Of a DNA stretch of 64,000 bases, positions 17,201-25,144 are shown one piece after another. The number at the start of each line of letters is the position of its first letter. Position 1 is the stretch's first letter. Location: assembly GCF_029338315.1 (NCBI RefSeq), contig NZ_CP119794.1, forward strand, positions 1,178,001-1,242,000. Reading direction: 5' to 3'. A program made the position numbers and the translations under genes. Below the pieces are notes generated by a model. It did not search any database. It was not told the DNA's origin and saw only the letters and a program-made list of their open reading frames with translations. This DNA is from Haloarcula regularis. GTDB taxonomy: Archaea; Halobacteriota; Halobacteria; Halobacteriales; Haloarculaceae.

Positions 17201-17740
17201 TCACGATCCGTCCCCATCCGTGTCTGGTTCACCGGCGAGCAGCCCGTCAACCAGCCGCGTGAACCGGTCAACCAGGCGGTCTGCAATCGACGGCTCCACC
17301 AGCCGAAGCATCCGGGCGGTGTCCTTTGGATGTGTGATAACGAGTGTGACGCGGTTACGGGTGTCGCGCTGCTTCTCGACGAGATCCTGTTCGACGAGGT
17401 GATTGAGATGCCACTCGAGGGTGCTCCGTGCGATATTCACCCCGTCGGCCACTGCGTTGGGTGCACTCGGGCCGTTAGCCATGAGGTAGACGAGGACGTC
17501 CCGGGCGGTTTCTCGACGGAGCACGGCCAACGCCCCCCGTTCCCAGGTCCCGTAGTCCGGCGTGTAATAATGCGTTCGGCCGTACAGCGATTCCTCGACG
17601 ACAGCATCGGAGCGTTCGAGTTTCCGCAGGTGGTACTGGACCTGCCCTGGTGCAAGATTGAGCGTCCGGGTGAGTTCATTGAAATGGATGCCAGGATTCC
17701 GACGAACCTGACGTGCAATTCGATTTCGTGTTCCGGTCAT
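17201..17740 (-). CDS. Double winged-helix transcription regulator
   Basis: 179 residues from the ATG at 17740 (MTGTRNRIARQVRRNPGIHF). A first winged helix (HFNELTRTLNLAPGQVQYHL) and a second (ANGPSAPNAVADGVNIARST, then LEWHLNHLVEQDLVEKQ) are typical of haloarchaeal two-domain HTH regulators. It is divergent from a membrane protein and the Sco-type cluster, whose expression it may control (inferred from position). A GTG at 17773 would add 11 residues without domain support. Confidence 0.82.
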   Translation of the reverse strand: MTGTRNRIARQVRRNPGIHFNELTRTLNLAPGQVQYHLRKLERSDAVVEESLYGRTHYYTPDYGTWERGALAVLRRETARDVLVYLMANGPSAPNAVADGVNIARSTLEWHLNHLVEQDLVEKQRDTRNRVTLVITHPKDTARMLRLVEPSIADRLVDRFTRLVDGLLAGEPDTDGDGS

Positions 17741-17926
17741 TGTTTGCGATTCTCGGCTGGGAAGCGAACTCACCGATTCGACTGTACAGATATCTTTGGG
17801 CAGTGGCTTCTATATCTCACGGTCCACCGTTCGGGTTCGCTGATCGAACCACAACTTGTGAGTCGACCTGGCTACTGTGAGTAGCTACACGCGACCGGCC
17901 ACATCGGCTTTCTGGATCTCACTCAC

Positions 17927-18286
17927 ATGCTTTCGATATCGTCACTCACCACTGACGTTCTATTGCCACTCCATTTCGGAGAGTCACCGTCCGATAGTCT
18001 GCTTATCGTCGCCCTTGGCACCGGCACGGTGTTGTCGATACTTGTCGCGTCACTCTCTGCCGTGGCGTTCGTTAAGCGACGGACGATTTCCTACCTACTC
18101 ATCACGGTTTCCTTTTCGACGTTCCTCGGGAAGACGAGCTTGGGACTCGTGTCTCTTACAAGCGGTATGAGTACCGATATGCATCACTCGTTCGAACACT
18201 CACTTGACGTCGTTATGATGGTGCTCGTACTCACTGCAGTCTACTACGCTCGCACCAGTGAAAGACGACGGCGCAGATCCAACTGA
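17927..18286 (+). CDS. Three-helix haloarchaeal membrane protein
   Basis: 119 residues with hydrophobic segments at about 23-48, 54-78 and 92-107 and a conserved-looking MHHSFEHSLDVVMMVLVL, ending YYARTSERRRRRSN (positive tail inside). Proteins of this kind commonly sit beside double-HTH regulators and Sco/thioredoxin genes in haloarchaea. The His residues in the third part might bind metal. Exact function unknown. Confidence 0.65.
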   Translation: MLSISSLTTDVLLPLHFGESPSDSLLIVALGTGTVLSILVASLSAVAFVKRRTISYLLITVSFSTFLGKTSLGLVSLTSGMSTDMHHSFEHSLDVVMMVLVLTAVYYARTSERRRRRSN

Positions 18287-18776
18287 GCTACGCAGTACGG
18301 CGAGTTCCCCAGCAATCGACAGGCGGGTATTTCCTCGCCAGGTGCTGGGCCACGACGCTACATGGTGAGCATGGCGCGCCGAATATGGTTCGGAGATGAC
18401 CACGCTGGTTCAGCGTTCGAACGCGTCGAGATTCGGGAGAGCACTCGCCCACGAATACCGGGGAGTGACTCGCGTGAGAGCAATCGTACCTCAGGCATGC
18501 AGTGGTCGCCGATACCGCCAACCGCTGACTGAACGTGTCCGGGCAACCTGTCTCGCATCAGTTCGCGCCCGTGGTTGGCTGCTGTACCGGTCCCGATCGA
18601 CGAACATGGAATACCGGAAGACGTCCAGTTCTAGCCCGCTGGTTCGTCTCTGCGACGAGAAGCGCAGTATTCGAATCCTGGCGAGCGAGAACCGGCCAAG
18701 CGTACGCAGGGGCGTGTATTCGAGACCCGAACCAGATGCTCCAAATGTTCGAGGTCGTAAGTCCCAATCGTGCACA
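18287..18776. other. Degenerate spacer before the Sco gene
   Basis: No family-like frame is found in these 490 bases although several frames are open. The frame of the Sco gene is open upstream to 18396, but the Arg/Ser-rich translation is not protein-like. It is probably decayed coding sequence. Confidence 0.5.
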
Positions 18777-19421
18777 GGTGAACGTTTACTCAGGTCGACC
18801 GGAGCAGTTGGAGCGATCGGTGGCCTCGGCGATTCGAATCCTGACGTCGCCCTCGGAGAACCCGATCGCGAAGTCGAGAGCGGCGACGTTCCGTATCCGG
18901 TGTGGGGCGAACAGATTCCGGATGTGACTGTCCCCGCACCAGTCGATTCCCGAGCGATTCGTCTGCGTGACGTCGAGACGCCGTCACTCCTCACGTTCTT
19001 TTTCAGTCATTGCCGAACCGTCTGTCCCGTCCTCATCTCGACACAGCGAAACATCCAGGCCCACGCCCAAACCAACGGGTACAGCGACGCAATCTCGTTC
19101 TTCCCGACAACGTTCGACCCCGCCCGCGACACTGCCGAGCGTCTTCGGACGTACGCCGACGACATGAACGTCGACGCCGATCGTGCAAACTGGCACTTCC
19201 TCCGGCCTGACTCAAAGGAGCGAGCCGGGGCAGTCGTACAGGACCAGTTCGGCGTCGCCTTCCAGCGCACCGAACCCGAAGACATGGACACGTATATGTT
19301 CACACACTCGGCCCTGACGCTGCTCGTCAACGCCGACGGGTTCGTCGAGCGCACCTATCGCGCGAAATCGACGGACAAAGAGACCATCATCTCCGACCTC
19401 AGAACGGTGAGAGAGGCGTGA
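18777..19421 (+). CDS. Sco1/SenC-type protein, N-terminus damaged
   Basis: The thioredoxin-like core is intact: FFFSHCRTVCPVLIS carries the CxxxCP copper-binding pair, FFPTTFDPARDT follows the family, and MFTHSALTLLVNADG contains the conserved His. Sco proteins deliver copper to the CuA site of cytochrome oxidase at the outer membrane face. The N-terminus reads LLRSTGAVGAIGGLGDSNPD, a Tat-type signal with its start and lipobox region damaged. Restoring one base after the GTG at 18777 would give a start close to a normal signal peptide. The true start is therefore unknown. Confidence 0.72.
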   Translation, partial: GERLLRSTGAVGAIGGLGDSNPDVALGEPDREVESGDVPYPVWGEQIPDVTVPAPVDSRAIRLRDVETPSLLTFFFSHCRTVCPVLISTQRNIQAHAQTNGYSDAISFFPTTFDPARDTAERLRTYADDMNVDADRANWHFLRPDSKERAGAVVQDQFGVAFQRTEPEDMDTYMFTHSALTLLVNADGFVERTYRAKSTDKETIISDLRTVREA

Positions 19422-19749
19422 AGCGTCGGCAAGCCGTCGCCGCGGTTGCAGGGCTCGTACTCACCGGGGGTAGTCTGTGGGTTACCCAAAACGGGTTGCC
19501 GGACGGACAATCGCGAGGTGAGGATCAGCTGCCAATCCGCGTCGAGACCCTGGATGCCCGCGGATCGACTGCCGGGCAGGCGCTCGTGCCGACACCGGAT
19601 ACTGTCACCGTGGTCGATCTGTTCGAATCGACACCTGGCGCTCCTTGGGGACGTACTCGAGACGAGTCAAGCAGATTGCGGCCGTGGTGATGATAGTGGC
19701 CGGTGGCGGGCAGATCTATCTCGCAGTGTTCGAACTCCGCGTGCTGTAA
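19418..19749 (+). pseudogene. Thioredoxin-like / CcdA deletion fusion
   Basis: The GTG at 19418 overlaps the Sco stop codon. The first ~70 residues (KRRQAVAAVAGLVLTGGSLW, later LVPTPDTVTVVDLFES) match the signal anchor and first strand of a TlpA-like thioredoxin, but the sequence breaks exactly where the WCxxC active site should follow. From about 19635, in another frame, SRRVKQIAAVVMIVAGGG and IYLAVFELRVL resemble the last helix of CcdA. The simplest reading is a deletion that fused the start of a thioredoxin gene to the end of a ccdA gene. Neither half is functional. Confidence 0.6.
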
Positions 19750-20269
19750 CGAGAGGTCGCGGTCGTGGATGAATCCGCCGCAGCATTCGGGGAGCGGTGG
19801 GTAAACCCCGACGGTCCGGCAGACACCGGACCACCGCCTACTGGGCAGACAGGACTGTGCGGGCGGACTTGTCGCTGCCGAAAAAGTTCGCCTTGAGAGG
19901 GGCGGGCGGATTGTGAACCTCGCCGAGACGTGCTCGCTTCGCTGCGCGCGATTCGTCTGGTTCACATCGCCCTCACGGACGTATTCGTCGCTCACGAGTT
20001 GTTCGCGGCAGAAAGAGTGGGTTCGGGCGGATTGTGAACCGAAGGAAGACTCGCTTCGCTCGTCTTCCAGGGCTCAAATCCGCGTGACCATACAGACGAC
20101 GAACGCGACTCGCTACGCTCGTCGATTGCGTCGTCAGAAGTGGGTTCGGGCGGATTGTGAACCACGGTCACTCCCGTTCGTTCGCGGCGCTCGCTCACCT
20201 CCTGTTCCCTGGTTCAAATCGCCCTCACGGACGAGTTCGTCGCTCACGAGTTGTTCGCGACAGAATGAG
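19750..20269. other. Non-coding region with tandem tRNA-Val 3'-end fragments
   Basis: No gene is seen. The left ~150 bp have no recognisable content. From about 19899 the region is an array of short repeats of the neighbouring tRNA-Val 3' end separated by hairpins. The open frame 19913-20383 is an accident of these repeats. Confidence 0.7.
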
Positions 20270-20281
20270 TGGGTTCGGGCG
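19899..20281. repeat. Array of partial tRNA-Val 3'-end copies
   Basis: GTGGGTTCGGGCGGATTGTGAACC occurs in whole or nearly so at 20018-20040 and 20140-20162, with a degraded copy at about 19900-19919, and in its tRNA form at 20269-20290. On the minus strand each copy is the T-loop, T-stem and acceptor 3' strand of tRNA-Val, with one extra base in the T-loop. A ~55-bp flank (CTCACGGACG...TTCGTCGCTCACGAGTTG) is also duplicated (about 19973-20016 and 20224-20267). The spacer 20041-20139 contains the inverted repeats GGAAGAC/GTCTTCC and GACGAC/GTCGTC. Such copies are the usual scars of integration at a tRNA 3' end. Confidence 0.85.
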
Positions 20282-20344
20282 GATTTGAACCGCCGGCCTC
20301 CTCCATGTCAAGGAGGTGTCATAACCGACCTAGACCACGAACCC
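20270..20344 (-). tRNA. tRNA-Val (anticodon GAC)
   Basis: The 75-nt minus-strand sequence folds as a normal cloverleaf: acceptor GGGTTCG/CGAACCC with discriminator A, D-arm, anticodon stem CCTCC/GGAGG around loop TTGACAT (anticodon GAC, reading GUC/GUU), and T-stem GGCGG/CCGCC around TTCAAAT. No intron and no encoded CCA. Its 3' end is repeated downstream (lower coordinates). Confidence 0.95.
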
Positions 20345-20523
20345 TCACTGCTGAGTGCAACTCATTCTTGCCGGGGGGTATAATTGAAGGTTTCGAATTC
20401 CGGACCCGCACGGCGTCTGTTGATTCGGCCCACACGGCCACCCGAACGACCTCGAGCCCGACAAGGTTAAGTGAGTGTGCGGATTTGTACATCACAACAC
20501 GAAAGAGTTCATTGGTGGACACA

Positions 20524-21519
20524 ATGCAGGAGTACATCGAACGCGTCACGGACGGCGAGGACCTGACACAGGACGAGGCACGCGAGGTCGCGACGCTCGT
20601 CTTCGAAGAAGCGACGGAAGCACAGATCGGCGCCCTGCTGGCCGCGCTTCGGGCGAAAGGGGAGACGGAGGCCGAGATCGCCGGCTTCGCACAGGGGATG
20701 CGCGACGCCGCCCGGACCATCTCGCCCCAGCGCGAGACGCTCGTCGACACCTGCGGGACCGGTGGCGACGACTACGACACGATCAACGTCTCGACGACGA
20801 GCGCCATCGTCGCCGCCGGGGCGGGCGTCCCCATCGCCAAGCACGGGAACTACTCGGTGTCTTCCTCCTCTGGAAGCGCCGACGTGCTCGAGGTGGCGGG
20901 CGTGAACGTCGACGCCGAACCGCCGTCCGTCGAAGCGGCCATCGAACGCGACGGGATCGGCTTCATGCTCGCGCCGGTGTTCCACCCGGCGATGAAAGCC
21001 GTCATCGGTCCGCGAAAGGAACTCGGGATGCGGACCGTCTTCAACATCCTCGGGCCGCTGACGAACCCCGCCGGCGCGAACGCACAGGTGCTGGGCGTCT
21101 ACGACCCCGAGCTGGTCCCGATGGTCGCCGAGGCACTGGCGCGTCTGGACGTCGACCACGCGCTCGTCGTCCACGGCGACGGGCTGGACGAGATCGGGAT
21201 CCACGGCGAGACGACCGTCGCCGAGGTCCGTGGCACCCACATCGAGGAGTACACGCTGGTTCCCGAGGACATCGGCCTCGAGACGGCCAGCATCGACGCC
21301 GTCGCGGGCGGGAGCCCCGAGGAGAACGCCGCGGACCTCCGCGGTATCGTCACGGGCGAGATCACGGGGGCGAAACGGGACATCATCCTCGCGAACGCGG
21401 GCGCGGCCATCTATGTCGCCGGCGCCGCCGACTCCCATACTGAGGGGGTCGACATGGCGCGGGAGGCCATCGACTCCGGCGCAGCCGCCTCGAAACTCGA
21501 GGATCTGGTGGGTGAATGA
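20524..21519 (+). CDS. trpD: Anthranilate phosphoribosyltransferase
   Basis: 331 residues. It transfers phosphoribose from PRPP to anthranilate in tryptophan synthesis. Visible motifs are DTCGTGGDDYDTINVST (substrate phosphate loop), AKHGNYSVSSSSGSADVLE, the pair GIGFMLAPVFHPAMK and GPLTNPAGA, all standard for TrpD. ATG 20524 is chosen because the family begins a few residues before the YIERV/DGEDLT helix; the upstream extension to 20269 would run through the tRNA. It is first in a four-gene operon and overlaps trpF by 4 nt (ATGA). The 179 nt between tRNA-Val and trpD hold the promoter; no leader peptide or attenuator was identified. Confidence 0.96.
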   Translation: MQEYIERVTDGEDLTQDEAREVATLVFEEATEAQIGALLAALRAKGETEAEIAGFAQGMRDAARTISPQRETLVDTCGTGGDDYDTINVSTTSAIVAAGAGVPIAKHGNYSVSSSSGSADVLEVAGVNVDAEPPSVEAAIERDGIGFMLAPVFHPAMKAVIGPRKELGMRTVFNILGPLTNPAGANAQVLGVYDPELVPMVAEALARLDVDHALVVHGDGLDEIGIHGETTVAEVRGTHIEEYTLVPEDIGLETASIDAVAGGSPEENAADLRGIVTGEITGAKRDIILANAGAAIYVAGAADSHTEGVDMAREAIDSGAAASKLEDLVGE

Positions 21520-22163
21520 CGCGCGTGAAAGTCTGCGGGGTCACGAACGCCGCGGACCGCGACGCCGTCGTTGGGAGCGGGGCCGACGCCGTCGGCGTCA
21601 TCCACGGTGTCCCGGTCGACACGCCCCGTGAGGTCGACGGGGCAACGGCGACGGCGCTCGTCGACGGCGTCCCGCCGCTCGTGACCAGCGTGCTGGTGAC
21701 CATGCCACGGACGGTGCAGGATGCTGTCAAGCGCGTCGACACGGTCGAACCGGACGCGATTCAGATCCACGACGGCCTCAGTCCGGCCGAGTTGGGTGCG
21801 CTCGACCGCCGGGTCACCCAGTCCATCGTCGCCGTCGTCGACGCCGAGGCAGACGACCTCGAAGCATACGCCAGCCACGCCGACGCCCTGCTCGTCGACT
21901 CCGTGGACGCCGAGGGGGCCGGTGGGACGGGCGAGACCCACGACTGGGAACGTACCCGCGAGGTCGTCGATTCGCTCTCGGTACCGGTGCTACTCGCCGG
22001 CGGCCTCACGCCCGAGAACGTCGCCGAGGCCGTCGAGACGGTCCGGCCCTTCGCCGTCGACGTGGCCTCCGGCGTCGAACAGCGCGGCGGGCAGAAGGAC
22101 CACGACGCCGTCGAAGCGTTCGTCGAGGGCGTCGCCGCGGCCGACCGGGAGGTGTCGGCGTGA
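21516..22163 (+). CDS. trpF: Phosphoribosylanthranilate isomerase
   Basis: 215 residues, a TIM barrel converting phosphoribosylanthranilate to the CdRP intermediate. It opens with VKVCGVTNAADRDAV (catalytic Cys in the KxCG motif). DAIQIHDG, GTGETHDW (catalytic Asp), VLLAGGLTPENVAEAV and AVDVASGVE are the expected phosphate-binding and catalytic segments. It overlaps trpD and trpE by 4 nt each, so translation is coupled. Confidence 0.95.
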   Translation: MTRVKVCGVTNAADRDAVVGSGADAVGVIHGVPVDTPREVDGATATALVDGVPPLVTSVLVTMPRTVQDAVKRVDTVEPDAIQIHDGLSPAELGALDRRVTQSIVAVVDAEADDLEAYASHADALLVDSVDAEGAGGTGETHDWERTREVVDSLSVPVLLAGGLTPENVAEAVETVRPFAVDVASGVEQRGGQKDHDAVEAFVEGVAAADREVSA

Positions 22164-23788
22164 GCCTCGACGTCTCCCGCGAGGAGTTCGTCGAGCTCGC
22201 CGAGGCCGATCGACCCGTCGTCGTACGCGCGGCCGCCGAACTCGACGTCGACGTCGAGCCGCTGACCGCCTACGCCGCGCTGACCGGGCGGACCAGCGAC
22301 GTGGCCGCCAACGACTACACGTTCCTCCTAGAGAGCGCCGAGAAGGTCGCCTCCAGCGACCCCGACGGTGCGTTCGCACCCGACACAGACGACCGTCACG
22401 CGCGGTTCTCCTTCGTCGGCTACGACCCGCGGGCCGTCGTCACCGTCCGGGGCGAGGAGAGCGACGTCGAAGTGTTCGACGAACGGTACGCGGACCTCGT
22501 GACGCCAAACGGGGGCGACGTGGTCGACGACCTGCGGGCAGCGATGCCCGACGCCGAGTTGCGCGGGTTCCCGGAGATGAACCGCCAGCACCTCGAGGGC
22601 GGCCTCGTGGGCTTTCTCTCCTACGACGCCGTCTACGACCTCTGGCTCGACGAGGTGGGGCTGGACCGCCCGGACTCGCGGTTCCCCGACGCCCAGTTCG
22701 TCCTCACCACGGCGACGCTCCGCTTCGACCACGTCGAAGATTCGGTCGAACTGGTGTTCACACCGGTCGTCCGCGTGGGCGAGGAGGCCGGGGCGCGATA
22801 CGACGAGCTCGAGGCGGAGGCCGAACGCGTCGAACAGGTCCTGGGCGACCTCGATCCCCTGTCGACCGGCGGCTTCACGCGCAGCGAGGAACACGCCGGC
22901 CCGCAAGGCGAGTACGAGGCCGCCGTCGAGCGCGCGAAGGAGTACGTCCTCTCGGGAGACATCTACCAGGGCGTCATCTCGCGGACCCGCGAACTGTACG
23001 GCGAGGTCGACCCTCTGGGATTCTACGATGCGCTCAGGGAGGTCAACCCCTCGCCGTACATGTACCTGCTGGGCTACGACGACCTGACCATCATCGGGGC
23101 CAGCCCGGAGACGCTGGTGTCGGTGGCCGGCGACCACGTCGTCTCGAACCCCATCGCCGGCACCTGCCCGCGCGGGAACTCCCCCGTGGAGGACCGGCGG
23201 CTGGCCGGCGAGATGCTCGCTGACGGGAAGGAGCGCGCCGAGCATACGATGCTCGTCGACCTCGCGCGAAACGACGTCCGGCGCGTCTCCGAGGCCGGCT
23301 CGGTGCGCGTCGAGGAATTCATGAACGTCCTGAAGTACAGCCACGTCCAGCACATCGAGTCGACGGTGACCGGGAAACTCGCCGCCGACTCCGATGCCTT
23401 CGACGCCGCGCGGGCGGCGTTCCCCGCGGGGACGCTCTCCGGGGCACCGAAGATCCGCGCCATGGAGATCATCGACGAACTCGAACGCTCGCCACGGGGC
23501 CCCTACGGCGGGGGCGTCGGCTACTTCGACTGGGCCGGCGACACCGACCTGGCCATCGTCATCCGCTCGGCGACCATCGAGGCCCGCGACGTCGCCGACG
23601 ACGGCCCGGTCGGCGACCGCATCACGGTCCAGGCCGGGGCGGGCATCGTCGCCGACTCGGACCCCGAAAGCGAGTACGTCGAGACCGAGCAGAAGATGGA
23701 CGGCGTGCTCACGGCGCTCGAGCGCATCGAGGACGGCCCGTCGGAGACGAATCAGGAACTCGCCGCGAGCGGGGAGGGTGACCGATGA
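22160..23788 (+). CDS. trpE: Anthranilate synthase component I
   Basis: 542 residues starting at GTG 22160 (GTGA overlap with trpF). The chorismate-binding core includes SGDIYQGVISRTRELYGEVD, NPSPYMYLLGYDDLTIIGAS, ERAEHTMLVDLARNDV, TLSGAPKIRAMEII and QAGAGIVADSDPESEY. The segment PIAGTCPRGNSPVED has Cys where most TrpE proteins have Arg (GTRPRG). With TrpG it makes anthranilate from chorismate and glutamine. The N-terminal ~200 residues carry the feedback tryptophan site in this family. Confidence 0.96.
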   Translation: MSLDVSREEFVELAEADRPVVVRAAAELDVDVEPLTAYAALTGRTSDVAANDYTFLLESAEKVASSDPDGAFAPDTDDRHARFSFVGYDPRAVVTVRGEESDVEVFDERYADLVTPNGGDVVDDLRAAMPDAELRGFPEMNRQHLEGGLVGFLSYDAVYDLWLDEVGLDRPDSRFPDAQFVLTTATLRFDHVEDSVELVFTPVVRVGEEAGARYDELEAEAERVEQVLGDLDPLSTGGFTRSEEHAGPQGEYEAAVERAKEYVLSGDIYQGVISRTRELYGEVDPLGFYDALREVNPSPYMYLLGYDDLTIIGASPETLVSVAGDHVVSNPIAGTCPRGNSPVEDRRLAGEMLADGKERAEHTMLVDLARNDVRRVSEAGSVRVEEFMNVLKYSHVQHIESTVTGKLAADSDAFDAARAAFPAGTLSGAPKIRAMEIIDELERSPRGPYGGGVGYFDWAGDTDLAIVIRSATIEARDVADDGPVGDRITVQAGAGIVADSDPESEYVETEQKMDGVLTALERIEDGPSETNQELAASGEGDR

Positions 23789-24435
23789 GTTCGGCGTCCG
23801 CCGCGGTCGCCGACGAACCGGTCAGCGAGGACCTCCGGGTGCTGTTCGTCGACAACTTCGACTCCTTCACCTACAACCTCGTAGAGTACGTCTCCGAGTA
23901 TGCCGAGACGGAGGTCGTCCGGAACACCGCGTCGCTCGCAGACATCGAGGCCTACGACCCGGATGCCATCGTCATCTCGCCGGGGCCTGGCCACCCGAAA
24001 AACGAGCGCGACGTCGGCGTGACCATGGACGTGCTGACCGAACTCAGCCCCGATATTCCGACGCTTGGCGTCTGTCTCGGCCTCGAGGCGGCCGTCTACG
24101 CCTACGGCGGCACCATCGGTCGCGCACCCGAGCCCATCCACGGGAAGGCCTTCTCCATCACCCACGACGGGAAAGGCGTCTTCCGCGGCCTCGAGCAGGG
24201 CTTCCAGGGCGGGCGGTACCACTCGCTTATCGCCGTCGACGTGCCCGACGTCTTCGAGGTGAGTGCCACGACGGCCGCAAACAGCGCGGCCAGCAGCGAC
24301 CACGACGACGACACCGAACTGGTGATGGGCGTCCGCCACCGCGAGTACCCCATCGAGGCGGTCCAGTTCCACCCCGAGTCGGTGCTCACGTCGGTGGGCC
24401 ACGACGTCATCCGGAACTTCCTCGCGGGCGTCTAG
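23785..24435 (+). CDS. trpG: Anthranilate synthase component II (glutamine amidotransferase)
   Basis: 216 residues, a class I amidotransferase supplying ammonia to TrpE. DNFDSFTYNLVEYV, ISPGPGHPKNERDVG, the nucleophile elbow LGVCLGLEAAVYAYGG (Cys) and AVQFHPESV (His) are clear. A short non-conserved insertion SAASSDHDDDT lies before the last part. The ATG overlaps the trpE stop codon. It is last in the operon; a small membrane protein gene is convergent and overlaps its stop by 4 nt. Confidence 0.95.
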   Translation: MSSASAAVADEPVSEDLRVLFVDNFDSFTYNLVEYVSEYAETEVVRNTASLADIEAYDPDAIVISPGPGHPKNERDVGVTMDVLTELSPDIPTLGVCLGLEAAVYAYGGTIGRAPEPIHGKAFSITHDGKGVFRGLEQGFQGGRYHSLIAVDVPDVFEVSATTAANSAASSDHDDDTELVMGVRHREYPIEAVQFHPESVLTSVGHDVIRNFLAGV

Positions 24436-24620
24436 AGTACCTGGAATCCCAGGATACCGAGCACCCACAGCGCCGCGACGGCGATGATGGCGAGGACGAC
24501 CAGACGCCAGGCCATCTTCATCACGACGCGGCCGACGAGCAAGACGACAGCGAGGGCGACTAGGCCGACCAGCAGCGCCGGCGGCGAGGCGAACTGCCCG
24601 AGTTGCAACAGGGGAAGCAT
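24432..24620 (-). CDS. Small membrane protein, convergent with trpG
   Basis: 62 residues from the ATG at 24620 (MLPLLQLGQFASPP), with two hydrophobic segments (about 14-31 and 36-58) separated by VGRVVMKMAWR. There are no other motifs. Upstream in-frame starts add a Cys/His-rich tail without family look and are rejected. Function unknown. Confidence 0.65.
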   Translation of the reverse strand: MLPLLQLGQFASPPALLVGLVALAVVLLVGRVVMKMAWRLVVLAIIAVAALWVLGILGFQVL

Positions 24621-25144
24621 ACGTAGTATGATGCATCCGTGACACAAGTACTTCGTGGCCAGCGAGCCCTGCCAGCAGGCGGGCAGCCGGTGCGGTCGGG
24701 GCGCGCGCCCCGCGACCACCGAGTTACCGACAAACCGCAGGACGGAAAGGCGTCAGACGCCGGCCGAGAGAGCGGGGGCGTAGAGCGGTCGCCCGCTACC
24801 TCCACCCGAAAACCCCCTCCGGTTTCTACTGGATATTCCGACTTCGTCCGTCGGTTCTGTCTGGTCCGTTTTCACTTTCACTTCGGTCTGCTCACCATTA
24901 ATAAGATGCCGCCGTTTTCTACAGGTCGTACGCGAGATCGTTCGCGCGATCCAGCAGACGCACCGACAGACAACCACCGTAGTTACGACTCCGAGTGACC
25001 GACGGGACGCGAGGAATCTGCAGTTCAACAGGGTTATACGCCATCCATGAATACGTATCTGCCGCCAGAAATGACAGGGATTCGGCCAGCATCCACGCGA
25101 AGAATCGACCGCCAGCGGGGCGCTGTGGGTGGGAGGACAGTGAG
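24621..25144. other. Intergenic region upstream of nrdJ
   Basis: 524 bases without a convincing gene. It contains an AT-rich run near 24897-24910 (CATTAATAAG) and a TATA-like GGTTATACG at about 25031. I looked for a cobalamin riboswitch, plausible upstream of a B12-dependent enzyme, and saw no clear B12 box. Confidence 0.5.
25132..25136 (+). promoter_or_regulatory. Shine-Dalgarno sequence of nrdJ
   Basis: GGAGG lies 8 nt before the ATG at 25145 and decides that start over the longer open frame beginning at 24995. Strong SD sites are the exception in haloarchaea, where many genes are leaderless. Confidence 0.75.

Noticed and set aside
19899..20281. CRISPR array
   Set aside because: Repeats are few and of unequal quality, and they match the adjacent tRNA 3' end; spacers contain hairpins and a duplicated flank, and no cas gene is nearby.
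19913..20383. 156-codon plus-strand open frame over the tRNA repeats
   Set aside because: It reads through the tRNA-Val gene and its repeated fragments; the apparent protein repeats are the DNA repeats.
23394..24563. 389-codon plus-strand frame across trpE and trpG
   Set aside because: It is an Arg/Pro-rich shadow of two unmistakable genes in another frame.
24900..25144. Possible cobalamin riboswitch upstream of nrdJ
   Set aside because: I found no clear B12 box or consistent paired arms; the idea rests only on the enzyme's cofactor.
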